From Phytohabitans maris (GTDB lineage Bacteria; Actinomycetota; Actinomycetes; Mycobacteriales; Micromonosporaceae): a stretch of 64,000 bases of DNA. Location: the NCBI RefSeq assembly GCF_031085175.1, contig NZ_JAVHUY010000019.1, positions 62,001 to 126,000 of the forward strand. Direction: 5' to 3'. This document shows positions 45,562-53,681 of this stretch, in pieces (the first letter of the stretch is position 1; each line of letters starts with the position of its first letter). The notes beneath the pieces were generated by a model, which saw only the letters and a list, made by a program, of their open reading frames with translations, was not told where the DNA came from and did no database searches. Both the position numbers and the translations under genes were made by a program.

Positions 45562-46014
45562 ATGAAGATCATTCTGACTCAGGAGGTGTCCGGCCTCGGC
45601 GCTCCCGGCGAGGTGGTGGAGGTCAAGGACGGCTACGGCCGTAACTACCTGCTCCCTCAGGGCTTCGCCATCCGTTGGTCGAAGGGCGCGGAAAAGCAGG
45701 TCAGCGTGATCCGTCGGGCCCGCGAGGCCCGGGAGATCCGCGACCTCGGCCACGCCAACGAGATCAAGGCCCAGATCGAAGGGCTCTCCAAGGTCACCCT
45801 GTCGGCTCGCGCCGGCGACGGTGGCCGCCTCTTCGGGTCGGTCACCCCGGCCGAGGTCGTCGAGGCCGTCCGCGCCGCGGGTGGCCCGGCCCTCGACCGG
45901 CGCCGGCTGGAGCTCCCCGGGCACATCAAGTCGCTCGGCGCCCACGCGGTCCGGGTCAAGCTGCACCCGGAGGTCACGGCCCGCTTCGACCTGACGGTGG
46001 TCAAGGCCAAGTAA
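45562..46014 (+). CDS. rplI: 50S ribosomal protein L9
   Basis: Large-subunit protein with two domains joined by a long helix. The 150-residue product begins [20 protein letters not shown], then [17 protein letters not shown], the L9 signature, and ends [20 protein letters not shown]. It lies 14 bp after rpsR and is followed 8 bp later by a strong terminator that closes the operon. Confidence 0.98.
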   Translation: MKIILTQEVSGLGAPGEVVEVKDGYGRNYLLPQGFAIRWSKGAEKQVSVIRRAREAREIRDLGHANEIKAQIEGLSKVTLSARAGDGGRLFGSVTPAEVVEAVRAAGGPALDRRRLELPGHIKSLGAHAVRVKLHPEVTARFDLTVVKAK

Positions 46015-46022
46015 GAGCACAT

Positions 46023-46054
46023 AGAAACGGGGGCGCTTCGGCGCCCCCGTTTCT
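46023..46054 (+). terminator. Terminator of the rpsF-rplI operon
   Basis: Perfect 14-bp stem AGAAACGGGGGCGC / GCGCCCCCGTTTCT closed by a TTCG tetraloop, ending in TTTCT. Classical intrinsic terminator directly after rplI. Confidence 0.95.
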
Positions 46055-46899
46055 GCGTCTGCGGTGAGCTTGGGGTCGAGGTCGGTGCGTCCCTTGATCG
46101 GTGTCGGGCGGGGCGGCTCGTGCGGATCGTGGTACTTCGCTGTAGCTGGAGGTACATCCAGGTACCACGACCTGCGGCTTGTGCTGATCTCGATGTGCCG
46201 ATCATGGGACCGGTCGTCCGCTTCTGCGGCCTCATCCTCCGCGTCTGGTCGCGGTCGCCGCTCCGTTGCCTCGGGCAGGAGCAGGTCCGAAGCCGATCTA
46301 GAACGTTTAGGGCTCTATATCCGCCCTAAACGTTCTAGATTCACAACCACCGAGAGCAGGCGCCGCCTGCGGTGCGGATATGCCAACTACGGAGGGGGAG
46401 GCCGCGGGAGCGGGTGGGCTGGGGCTCTCTACCGTCCGCGCAGGCCGGTGACCGGAGCTGCCCGGACTCAGGGGTGAGCACCCCTGGCGGGGCGGTTTCG
46501 CCACGGACGCACCGCAATCCCCGCCTTCCCGCGTCGATCAAGGAAAGGGCGAACGGCCCGACAGCGAAAGACACCGTCACCGGCGGGGCGACCCACCACC
46601 GTGACCAAGATCGGACCGCGCACCCCACCGCCGGAGCCACGGGCGCGGGACCACGAACGTGAGTTTTCGCGAGCGCGGTCTGGCCCCAACGCCATCCACC
46701 ACTTACTTGGTCAAGGCTGCGACGTACGCGTTCGCCGAGACGGAGCCGGCCGCGTCCTCAGGCAGGCGGATTTCCTTGCTCGCATGGGTAGCCCAGGGCC
46801 GCCTTGCCTTCGTGATCAAATTACGGTGAGTGGCACTGGGTCTGGACCACGACGGACAGAGATCGCGGCAGCTCGGATCTGTCCTGCCTGTTTAGGACC
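46055..46899. other. 845-bp stretch without a gene
   Basis: No frame here gives a plausible protein. Visible structure includes a 9-bp inverted repeat TCGTGGTAC / GTACCACGA (46127-46135, 46162-46170) and the strong palindrome at 46296-46340. The remainder up to the end of the repeat-protein gene has no recognisable signal. Operator-like palindromes without an adjacent gene suggest deletion of a former gene, or an unrecognised small RNA or small protein. Confidence 0.6.
46296..46340. promoter_or_regulatory. Large palindrome with two LacI-like operator halves
   Basis: An 18-bp arm (46296-46313, containing TCTAGAACGTTTAGGGC) is repeated inverted at 46323-46340 with a 9-nt A/T-rich spacer. Each arm is itself centred on AACGTT, like LacI-family operators. 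It may be a regulator site for a missing gene, or a hairpin. Confidence 0.5.
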
Positions 46900-48981
46900 C
46901 TAGCCGCCCAGCGGCTGGCCGCTGATCGCGGAGAGCAGCACAGTGGAGAGTCCGCCGCCCACGACGGCGGCGGCGAGGCCCACGCTGATCGCGCGCCATG
47001 TGTTGCTGACCCAGCGCAGCAGAACCGCCACGACGAGGCTGACCGCGAGCGCCGCGCCGAAGCGGGTCACGCCGCCGGAGAGCGAGCCCAGCACCTGGCT
47101 CTCTTCCCCCTGGAAGAGCGTGTAGACGGCGAAGAGGAGCAGCGGCACCGCGTACCACGCGAGGGTCGCGACCACCGCCGCGAAGACGCCGCCGCGGGTG
47201 CGGCCGTACTCGTCTTCCAGCTCGTCTGGCGTCGTCACCCGCCGGACGGCGGCACCGAGGCCACGCGCACGGCCGTTGTCGGCTGCCGAGGAGCGCCAGT
47301 CGCGAGCGGGGCTGGGCGCCTGCGCCACCGCGCGTTCGCTGCCGGTCATCGCCGTCGGGGCCCGCCAGCCGGCTCCGGCTGCCCTGGCCGTGCGGTCGGG
47401 CGCCTCGGCCCGGCCGCGCTCGCTGCCGGGCGCCGCGGTCGGCGCACGCCAGCCGGCCGCCGGCGCCTCGGTGCGGGCGCGCTCGGTGGCGGGTGGTGCG
47501 GTGGGCGTGCGCCAGTCGCTCGCGGGTGCTTCGGCGCGGCCGCGCTCGCTGACCGGCGCTGCCGTGGGGGCGCGCCAGTCGGTCGGGGCTGCTGCTGCCT
47601 CGGCCCGGCCCCGCTCGCTGTCGGGTGCTGCCGTCGGGGCGCGCCAGTCGGTCGCGGGTGCGTCGGTGCGGGCGCGCTCGGTGGTGGGGGCCGCTGTGGG
47701 TGTGCGCCAGTCGGCCGCGGGTGCTTCGGTGCGCCCCCGCTCGCTGTCGGGTGCTTCGGTGGGTGCGCGCCAGTCGCTCGGGGGTGCCTCGGCCCGAGCG
47801 CGCGGCGCGGCCGTGGCCCGGTAGGTGGTGGGCGTGTCGTCGCGGCGGGTCGCTGGTGCTCGCAGGTCGCCGTCGCGGTAGGTCGCGGGGGCGCCGCGGG
47901 CGCCAGGGCGGTCGTCGTAGTCGAAGTCGCCCTCGTCCGGGAAAGCGACCGCCGGCGAACGCGGCGCCGACGACGGGACACCCACCCAGCGCGGATCGTC
48001 GTCGGACAGGCGCGGGTCGGGCCGCTGGCCGCCGGCGCTCGAACGGCGTGACACCGGCTCGTCGCCCCGACCGGACCAGCCGGCCGCGCCGGCGACTCCA
48101 GACACCGGTGCGCTGGTCGACCAGCTGCCGGACGGCTCCTCGACGCGGTCACTGTCGGACCGGGTGCTCGGCCAGCGTGCCTCGGCCTGGTCTTGCCAGG
48201 AACGGCGCCTGCGGCCGCCACCCGACGACGGGTCGAGCCCGACCGCCCAGTCGGGCCGCCGGGGGCGGGACGCCGTCTCCTCGCCGACGGGCGGGACCCA
48301 CTCGCTCGTGTCGGTGAAGCTGTCGCGCTGCGGCGGGACGGCGGGAGTGCGGTCGTAGCCGGCGGGCTCCTCGGGCAGCTCGCGCCAGTCCGGTGCGGCC
48401 CGCCGGCGGCCACCCGGCTCGCCGCGGCCGGCACTCTCGGAACGGGGCGGCATGATCGGCTCGCCCGTGTCGCGGTGCCACTCGCCGGTGAAGTCGCCGC
48501 GGGTCCACTCGCCCGTGTAAGCCTCGCGGGTCCACTCGCTCGTGCTCGCCGCACCGACCCACCCGCTCGTCGGGGCCGCCGACGGGGTCCAGCCGCTCGT
48601 CGGCGCGACCTCGGACGCCCAACCGCTCGACTGGCGGCCGCCCCGGTCGTCGGGCTCCTCGTATCGGCTGAAGGTGCCGGTGCTGTCCTCTTCGCCCTGC
48701 TGCCAGCGGGTGCGGGCACTGCGCCGACCATACGGCCGGTCTTCGGCCACCGCGTCGTCCTGCTGGCGGCGACGGCCACGGTAGATGCTGCCCGAGGAGT
48801 AGGAGGAGGAGCCGCGCGACGGGTAGCCACCAGTGCCGTCGAGATCGGACCGGCGCGCGCCATCCCGGCGCTCCAGGCCGGAGATCTCGCCGGTGTAGTC
48901 CCAGCTCTGAGGGCGCACGTCATCAGCGGACCGGCGCTCGCGCGGGCCGCGAGAGTCGTACCCCCAGTCCCGGTAGTCCAC
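46900..48981 (-). CDS. Membrane protein with long disordered region of 21-residue repeats
   Basis: 693-residue protein of unknown function. Residues 1-390 are Arg/Ser/Asp/Trp-rich and disordered, including TSGW, TSEW and TGEW units (SGWTPSAAPTSGWVGAASTS). About seven tandem 21-residue repeats follow (consensus TEAPATDWRAPTAAPDSERG). The C-terminal 110 residues hold three transmembrane helices (AAVVATLAWYAVPLLLFAVY; FGAALAVSLVVAVLLRWVSN; ISVGLAAAVVGGGLSTVLLS). The GTG at 48981 is chosen (VDYRDWGYDS) because codons further upstream look non-coding. It is divergent from dnaB. The Trp-containing repeats could bind a partner; nothing shows which. Confidence 0.75.
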   Translation of the reverse strand: MDYRDWGYDSRGPRERRSADDVRPQSWDYTGEISGLERRDGARRSDLDGTGGYPSRGSSSYSSGSIYRGRRRQQDDAVAEDRPYGRRSARTRWQQGEEDSTGTFSRYEEPDDRGGRQSSGWASEVAPTSGWTPSAAPTSGWVGAASTSEWTREAYTGEWTRGDFTGEWHRDTGEPIMPPRSESAGRGEPGGRRRAAPDWRELPEEPAGYDRTPAVPPQRDSFTDTSEWVPPVGEETASRPRRPDWAVGLDPSSGGGRRRRSWQDQAEARWPSTRSDSDRVEEPSGSWSTSAPVSGVAGAAGWSGRGDEPVSRRSSAGGQRPDPRLSDDDPRWVGVPSSAPRSPAVAFPDEGDFDYDDRPGARGAPATYRDGDLRAPATRRDDTPTTYRATAAPRARAEAPPSDWRAPTEAPDSERGRTEAPAADWRTPTAAPTTERARTDAPATDWRAPTAAPDSERGRAEAAAAPTDWRAPTAAPVSERGRAEAPASDWRTPTAPPATERARTEAPAAGWRAPTAAPGSERGRAEAPDRTARAAGAGWRAPTAMTGSERAVAQAPSPARDWRSSAADNGRARGLGAAVRRVTTPDELEDEYGRTRGGVFAAVVATLAWYAVPLLLFAVYTLFQGEESQVLGSLSGGVTRFGAALAVSLVVAVLLRWVSNTWRAISVGLAAAVVGGGLSTVLLSAISGQPLGG
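47335..47800 (-). repeat. Tandem 63-bp (21-codon) coding repeat
   Basis: About seven in-frame units of 63 bp within the preceding gene, one of 69 bp, with variants ending SERGR or TERAR. The DWR(A/T)PT core is strongly conserved. Copy number is likely to vary between strains. Confidence 0.8.
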
Positions 48982-49340
48982 GTGACCTTTCCCGCTGTCT
49001 TCAGACCGCAACTGATCCCTGAGGCACATCCGTCGATGGTCATGATATGCCGTGAGTAGGGTCCCGGCAGACCCGGAATTCTTCCTCCACACCTTGGGGA
49101 CCGAGTCCGCCCACGTCACACCCTACCCGGCGGGTAATCCCCAGTGGTTATACACAGCCTGTGCACAGGCTGCACACACCCCCTCGGGTGACTGTCCACA
49201 GGTTGTCCCAAGGCTCGTCCACCGGCTCATTTGAGGTCGTGACCAGCGTTTTCGTATGGTGTGCGCTCGGCCTCCGCGCGGTCTTGTCGTACCCCTGCGG
49301 TTTGCTTGTGCGGAGTCGATCACGTGGGGGAGGGGGACGG
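48982..49340. promoter_or_regulatory. dnaB upstream region with perfect palindrome and DnaA-like boxes
   Basis: 359 bp between divergent genes. It contains an 18-bp perfect palindrome CAGCCTGTGCACAGGCTG (49155-49172). A DnaA-like TTATACACA overlaps its left edge at 49149-49157, and CTGTCCACA lies at 49192-49200. These suggest that dnaB transcription responds to DnaA or another dimeric regulator. Confidence 0.5.
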
Positions 49341-52028
49341 GTGTCGGTCACCGACGACGTGCGGCCGGCTGGCCGCCCACCCACCGATCCCCCGCCGCCC
49401 GGCGGGCCTGGCGGTTTCAACGGGCAGTTCGACAAGACGCCGCCGCAGGATGTGGCGGCGGAGCAGTGCGTGCTCGGCGGCATGCTGCTGTCCAAGGACG
49501 CGATCGCCGACGTGGTCGAGATCCTCAAGCCCGGCGACTTCTACCGCCCGGTGCACGCGACCATCTTCGACGCGATCCTCGACCTGTACGGGCGGGGCGA
49601 GCCGGCCGACCCCATCACGGTCGCCGCCACGCTCGCCGACACCGGCGACCTCGGTCGGGTCGGCGGCGCGCCCTACCTGCACACCTTGATCGCGAGCGTG
49701 CCGACCGCCGCCAACGCGTCGTACTACGCGCGCATCGTGGGCGAGCGGGCCGTGCTGCGCCGCCTGGTCGAGGCCGGCACCCGCATCGTGCAGCTCGGCT
49801 ACGGCGCCGCCTCCGGTGCCGGTCGCGACGTGGACGACGTGGTCGACCTGGCCCAGCAGGCCGTGTACGACGTGACCGAGCGCCGGGTCAGCGAAGACTT
49901 CGCGATCCTCGCCGACATGCTCCAGCCCACGCTCGACGAGATCGAGGCGGTGGGCGCCCAGGGCGGCGTGATGACCGGTGTGCCCACCGGCTTCACCGAC
50001 CTCGACCGCCTGCTCAACGGCTTGCACGCCGGTCAGCTCGTGATCGTCGCCGGCCGCCCCGGTCTGGGCAAATCAACGGTATCTATGGATTTCGCCCGAA
50101 ATGCTGCCATCCGTCACAACTGCGCGAGTGCGATCTTCTCGCTGGAAATGAGCAAGGTCGAGATCGTCATGCGCCTGCTCTCGGCCGAAGCGCGGGTGCC
50201 GCTGCACGTGCTGCGCTCCGGCCAACTCTCCGATGACGACTGGACCAAGCTGGCCCGCCGGATGGGCGAGATCAGCGAGGCTCCACTGTTCGTAGACGAC
50301 ACGCCGAGCATGAACCTCATGGAGATCCGGGCCAAGGCGCGCCGCCTCAAGCAGCGCCACGACCTCAAGCTGATCGTCGTCGACTACCTGCAGCTGATGA
50401 CCTCGCCCAAGCGCACCGAGAGCCGCCAGCAGGAGGTCGCCGAGCTGTCGCGTGGCCTGAAGCTGCTGGCCAAGGAGGTCGAGTGCCCGGTGATCGCGGT
50501 GAGCCAGCTCAACCGCGGTCCCGAGCAGCGCACCGACAAGCGCCCCCAGCTCTCCGACCTGCGCGAGTCTGGATGCCTGACCGCCGGCACCAGGGTCGTA
50601 CGCGCGGACACCAACGCGGAGGTGACCCTCGGTGAGCTGCTCTCCTCCGGAGCTAGAGATGTCCCGGTCTGGGCCTTGGACGAGAGCCTGAAATACACAC
50701 CCCGAACGATGACCCACGCCTTCACGAGCGGGCGTAAGGAGGTCTTCCGGCTCCGTCTGTCGTCCGGCAAGGAGATCGAGGCGACGGCCAACCATCCGTT
50801 CCTGACGTTCGACGGGTGGCGGCCGCTCGGCGACATCACCATTGGTGCACGCCTCGCGACGCCACGCCACATCCCGCCGCCGCTGGCGATCAGTCCCTGG
50901 GCGGCCGACGAGGTGGTGCTCCTCGCTCATCTCCTTGGCGACGGTTCGTTCGTCCGCCGGCAGCCAATCCGGTACGCGAGTGTGGACGAGCGCAACCTCG
51001 AAGCGGTCACATCGGCAGCCGAGCACTTCGGCGTTACCGCGATACGCGACGAATACCCGGCGGCGAGGGTGACCACGCTTCGGCTGCCCGCGCCGTACCG
51101 GCTGGCCCGGGGGGGCCGAAACCCGATCGCGGAGTGGCTGGACGGGCTTGGCCTCTTTGGACTCAGGTCGCATGAGAAGTTCATCCCGGCCGGGGTGTTT
51201 TCGCTGCCGAAGGAGCAGGTGTCGATGTTTCTCCGGCACCTGTGGGCGACGGACGGATCCGTCACGACCGCCGGTCGTGGTGGGCGGATCTACTTCGGCT
51301 CGACCAGCCGCCGGATGGTTGAGGACGTTACGAGGCTGCTGCTGAGGTTTGGCATCACCGCCCGACTCAGGGAGATCGAGCCGGCGGCCCATCGATCGCA
51401 GTACACATTGGACATCTCCGGGCGCGACGACCAGCTGCGATTCTTGCGGGAGATTGGTGTCCACGGTGGTCGGTCCGTCGCCTGCGAGAGGCTGTTGTCC
51501 GCGCTCGAAGCGGTTGCCGGCAATACGAACGTGGATACCGTGCCCAAAGAGGTCTGGCATCGAGTTCGGGAGATTCTCGGCGAGCAGGGTATGACGCATC
51601 GGCAGTTCGCGGCCGCGATCGGCACCCAGTTCTCCGGCAGCGCGCTGTGGAAACACTCACCCAGCCGGCAGCGGTTGGCACGCATCGCGGCGGTGCTGGA
51701 TTCGGCCGACCTGGAGCTGCACGCCACAAACGACATCTTCTGGGACGAGGTCGTCTCCATCGAGCCGCTCGGCGAGCGAGACGTCTACGACGCGACGGTG
51801 ATGGGCACCCACAACTTCATCGCCAACGGGATCGCCACGCACAACAGCATCGAGCAGGATGCCGACGTTGTCCTCCTGCTTCACCGCGACGACTACTACG
51901 ACAAGGAGTCGCCGCGGGCCGGAGAGGCGGACTTCATCGTCGCGAAGCATCGAAATGGGCCGACCGACACCGTCACGGTGGCGGCACAGTTGCACCTGTC
52001 CCGTTTCGTCGACATGGCGATCGTCTGA
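49341..52028 (+). CDS. dnaB: Replicative DNA helicase DnaB, interrupted by an intein
   Basis: Hexameric helicase that unwinds the fork. The 895-residue precursor has the N-terminal domain (TPPQDVAAEQCVLGGMLLSK), RecA-like Walker A VAGRPGLGKST, IFSLEMSKVEIVMRLLSAEA and Walker B LIVVDYLQLM. After DLRESG an intein of residues 412-835 interrupts the protein, which resumes SIEQDADVVLLLHRDDYYD and ends RFVDMAIV. Removing the intein leaves 471 residues, the normal length. The GTG at 49341 gives VSVTDDVRPAG; an earlier in-frame start would read through the DnaA-box region. It follows rplI-type synteny seen in Mycobacterium. Confidence 0.96.
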   Translation: MSVTDDVRPAGRPPTDPPPPGGPGGFNGQFDKTPPQDVAAEQCVLGGMLLSKDAIADVVEILKPGDFYRPVHATIFDAILDLYGRGEPADPITVAATLADTGDLGRVGGAPYLHTLIASVPTAANASYYARIVGERAVLRRLVEAGTRIVQLGYGAASGAGRDVDDVVDLAQQAVYDVTERRVSEDFAILADMLQPTLDEIEAVGAQGGVMTGVPTGFTDLDRLLNGLHAGQLVIVAGRPGLGKSTVSMDFARNAAIRHNCASAIFSLEMSKVEIVMRLLSAEARVPLHVLRSGQLSDDDWTKLARRMGEISEAPLFVDDTPSMNLMEIRAKARRLKQRHDLKLIVVDYLQLMTSPKRTESRQQEVAELSRGLKLLAKEVECPVIAVSQLNRGPEQRTDKRPQLSDLRESGCLTAGTRVVRADTNAEVTLGELLSSGARDVPVWALDESLKYTPRTMTHAFTSGRKEVFRLRLSSGKEIEATANHPFLTFDGWRPLGDITIGARLATPRHIPPPLAISPWAADEVVLLAHLLGDGSFVRRQPIRYASVDERNLEAVTSAAEHFGVTAIRDEYPAARVTTLRLPAPYRLARGGRNPIAEWLDGLGLFGLRSHEKFIPAGVFSLPKEQVSMFLRHLWATDGSVTTAGRGGRIYFGSTSRRMVEDVTRLLLRFGITARLREIEPAAHRSQYTLDISGRDDQLRFLREIGVHGGRSVACERLLSALEAVAGNTNVDTVPKEVWHRVREILGEQGMTHRQFAAAIGTQFSGSALWKHSPSRQRLARIAAVLDSADLELHATNDIFWDEVVSIEPLGERDVYDATVMGTHNFIANGIATHNSIEQDADVVLLLHRDDYYDKESPRAGEADFIVAKHRNGPTDTVTVAAQLHLSRFVDMAIV
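50574..51845 (+). other. Intein with LAGLIDADG endonuclease domain in DnaB
   Basis: 424-residue protein-splicing element. It begins at Cys412 (CLTAGTRVVRADT, block A) with block B at ATANHPFLT. The dodecapeptide endonuclease motifs are LLAHLLGDGSF and a second HLWATDGSV. Blocks F and G are RDVYDATVMGTHNFIANGIA, then THN with Asn835, followed by Ser836 of DnaB. All splicing residues (Cys1, block B His, penultimate His, last Asn, +1 Ser) are present. Insertion between ESG and SIEQ is the site used by the Synechocystis DnaB intein. Both endonuclease acidic residues appear intact, so homing is possible. Confidence 0.95.
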
Positions 52029-52114
52029 GGAGACGACGAGGCGATCGCGTCTGGGGAGACCTGGCGCGCGGCCCCGGGCGACCGAGCACAGCGACCAGCG
52101 GGCGGTGCAGCCGC

Positions 52115-52273
52115 CTAGGCAAATTCCTTGCCGGGCTGCGCCGGGCCCGGACGACGACCGGCAAGTCGGGCGCAAGGTCGCATACCGGTGTTGTATGCGG
52201 CCTTACGCCCGACTTGCCGGATCGCCGTCTGGACTCCGGCTCGCCTCGACAATCCTTCTGAAACAGGCCCTAG
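52115..52273. mobile_element. MITE-like element, copy 2 (159 bp, long inner palindrome)
   Basis: Same length as copy 1 and bounded by CTAG on both sides. The right end, GAAACAGGCCCTAG, differs from copy 1 by one base swap; the left end is decayed (CTAGGCAAATTCC). The interior folds into a near-perfect 28-bp stem, arms 52158-52185 and 52193-52220, with a 7-nt loop. It lies between dnaB and the zinc-ribbon gene, and within copy 1 the same interior is much less palindromic. Confidence 0.78.
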
Positions 52274-52327
52274 GTCGGTCCGGCGACGAAGAGAACGACG
52301 CCCGCCGGACCGGACTGCGGTCGTAGC

Positions 52328-52705
52328 TCAGTCGAAGAGCTCGCCGAGGAAGCCCTTACGGCGCTTGTGGTGGTAGTGCCCGTGGTAGCCGTAGTGGTGG
52401 CCACCGCCGTACGCCGGGGCCGGCGCGGGGTAGCCGTGGGCCGGCGGTGGGGGCGGCGGCGGAGCATACCCACCGGGCGGCGGCGGGGGCGGCGGCGCGT
52501 AGCCACCGGGCGCCGGAGCCGGCGGGCGCTGGGCGGCCGCGGGGGCGCTGTGCTGCTGGTTCCAGTTGGCCTCGGCCTCGAAGAGCTTCTCCAGCTCACC
52601 CCGGTCGAGGAAGATCCCGCGGCACTCGGTGCACTGGTCAACGGTGACGCCGCTGCGCTCGTACGTGCGCATCTCGCCACGGCATTTCGGACAGGTCATC
52701 TGCAT
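52328..52705 (-). CDS. Zf-TFIIB-type zinc-ribbon protein with Pro/Gly/His tail
   Basis: 125-residue protein. The N-terminal zinc ribbon MTCPKCRGEM...VDQCTECRGIFLDRGELEKL matches the Zf-TFIIB domain found in many small bacterial proteins. The rest is a Pro/Gly/Tyr linker (GGYAPPPPPPPG repeated twice) and a His-rich end (GGHHYGYHGHYHHKRRKGF), which could bind metal. It starts at the ATG at 52705; an ATG two codons later is possible. Its role is unknown. Confidence 0.82.
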   Translation of the reverse strand: MQMTCPKCRGEMRTYERSGVTVDQCTECRGIFLDRGELEKLFEAEANWNQQHSAPAAAQRPPAPAPGGYAPPPPPPPGGYAPPPPPPPAHGYPAPAPAYGGGHHYGYHGHYHHKRRKGFLGELFD

Positions 52706-52727
52706 CCTTCGACGGTACCGGGTGTCG

Positions 52728-53417
52728 TCACTGAGAGCCCCGAGGCGCGATCCCGGGAGGCATCCGCGAGGCGCGATCCGCCCAGCCGGCGGCGGCGAGC
52801 ACCGCGCCCACCTCGCCGTCGGTCACCTGGTGGAAGTCGTGGTAGTAGCGGCTGACCGAGCCGAAGTCGGCCAGGCAGAGCGGGCACACGAGGTCGTCGA
52901 CCACGGCGGCGATTTCCTCGCAGGCTTGCGTGGAGCCGACCGGAACGGCGAGCACGACGCGTTCGGCGCCCAGCCGGCGTGCCACCACCACGGCCGCTCG
53001 CGCGGTGGCGCCGGTCGCTAGGCCGTCATCGACGATGATCACGGTGTGGCCGGCGAGGTCGAGGGGTGGGCGGTCGCGGCGAAAGCGGGCTTCGCGCCGG
53101 GCCCGCTCGGCTTCCTCCGCGCGGGTGACCTCGGCGATCTGCCCGGGCTCCAGGCGGCTGGCGATGTCGTCGTTGAGCACGCGGACGCCGTGCGGGCCGA
53201 GTGCGCCGAACGCCACCTCGGGCGCCCACGGCACTCCCAGCTTGCGGACCACCAGCACGTCGAGTGGGGCGCCGAGCCGCGCCGCGACCTCGGCGGCCAC
53301 CGGCACGCCGCCGCGGGCCAGGCCGAGGACGACCGTCCCGGACCGGCCGGCGTAGAGCCGCAGCCGGTCGGCGAGCACCGCACCGGCCGCCTGCCGGTCG
53401 CGGAAGGCGGCTCCCAC
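52728..53417 (-). CDS. Phosphoribosyltransferase-domain protein
   Basis: 229-residue type I phosphoribosyltransferase fold. It begins with FRDRQAAGAVLADRLRLYAG and shows GLARGGVPVAAEVAARLG, VRKLGVPWAPEVAFGALG and the PRPP-binding loop VIIVDDGLATGATARAAV. The C-terminal part has a Cys pair, DLVCPLCLADFGSVSRYYHD. This is the stand-alone predicted PRTase family, common in actinobacteria and often of unassigned substrate. It starts at a GTG and lies 22 bp upstream of the zinc-ribbon gene. Confidence 0.88.
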   Translation of the reverse strand: MGAAFRDRQAAGAVLADRLRLYAGRSGTVVLGLARGGVPVAAEVAARLGAPLDVLVVRKLGVPWAPEVAFGALGPHGVRVLNDDIASRLEPGQIAEVTRAEEAERARREARFRRDRPPLDLAGHTVIIVDDGLATGATARAAVVVARRLGAERVVLAVPVGSTQACEEIAAVVDDLVCPLCLADFGSVSRYYHDFHQVTDGEVGAVLAAAGWADRASRMPPGIAPRGSQ

Positions 53418-53681
53418 ACCTCCAAGGTGTACGCCGGTCCCGGCCGCCGCGCCAGGAAAGACCCCGGGCGCGGTGCGGGCGCCGGACGCGAGGAAGGCGC
53501 CAGGACCTGGGGGCGGGCGCGCCCGGCGCCAGGGAAGTGGGCCGCCGCGTCAGGTAAAGAGCCCAAAGTCGCGCAAGCGCCCGGCGCCGGGAAGGACCCC
53601 AGGCCGTGGAGGCGAGCGCCCGGGAAAGTGAGCCGCCGCGCCCAGAAAGGGCTGGGGTGCGAGGGAAGCGGGCGGCCCGCG
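53418..53681. repeat. Degenerate short interspersed repeats between genes
   Basis: 264-bp non-coding gap with about eight imperfect copies of a CGCCnGGRAAG-type motif, for example near 53448, 53487, 53525, 53547, 53584, 53616, 53638 and 53670, spaced roughly 22-39 bp. No protein-coding sense is seen. The purpose is unknown. Confidence 0.45.

Noticed and set aside
46055-46899. Possible small genes after rplI
   Set aside because: Frames of 65-100 codons have no starts with ribosome-binding sites and no recognisable sequence.
52441-52525. Apparent CRISPR-like repeats in GGCGGCGG-rich stretch
   Set aside because: This is the coding sequence for the Pro-rich linker of the zinc-ribbon protein, without spacers.
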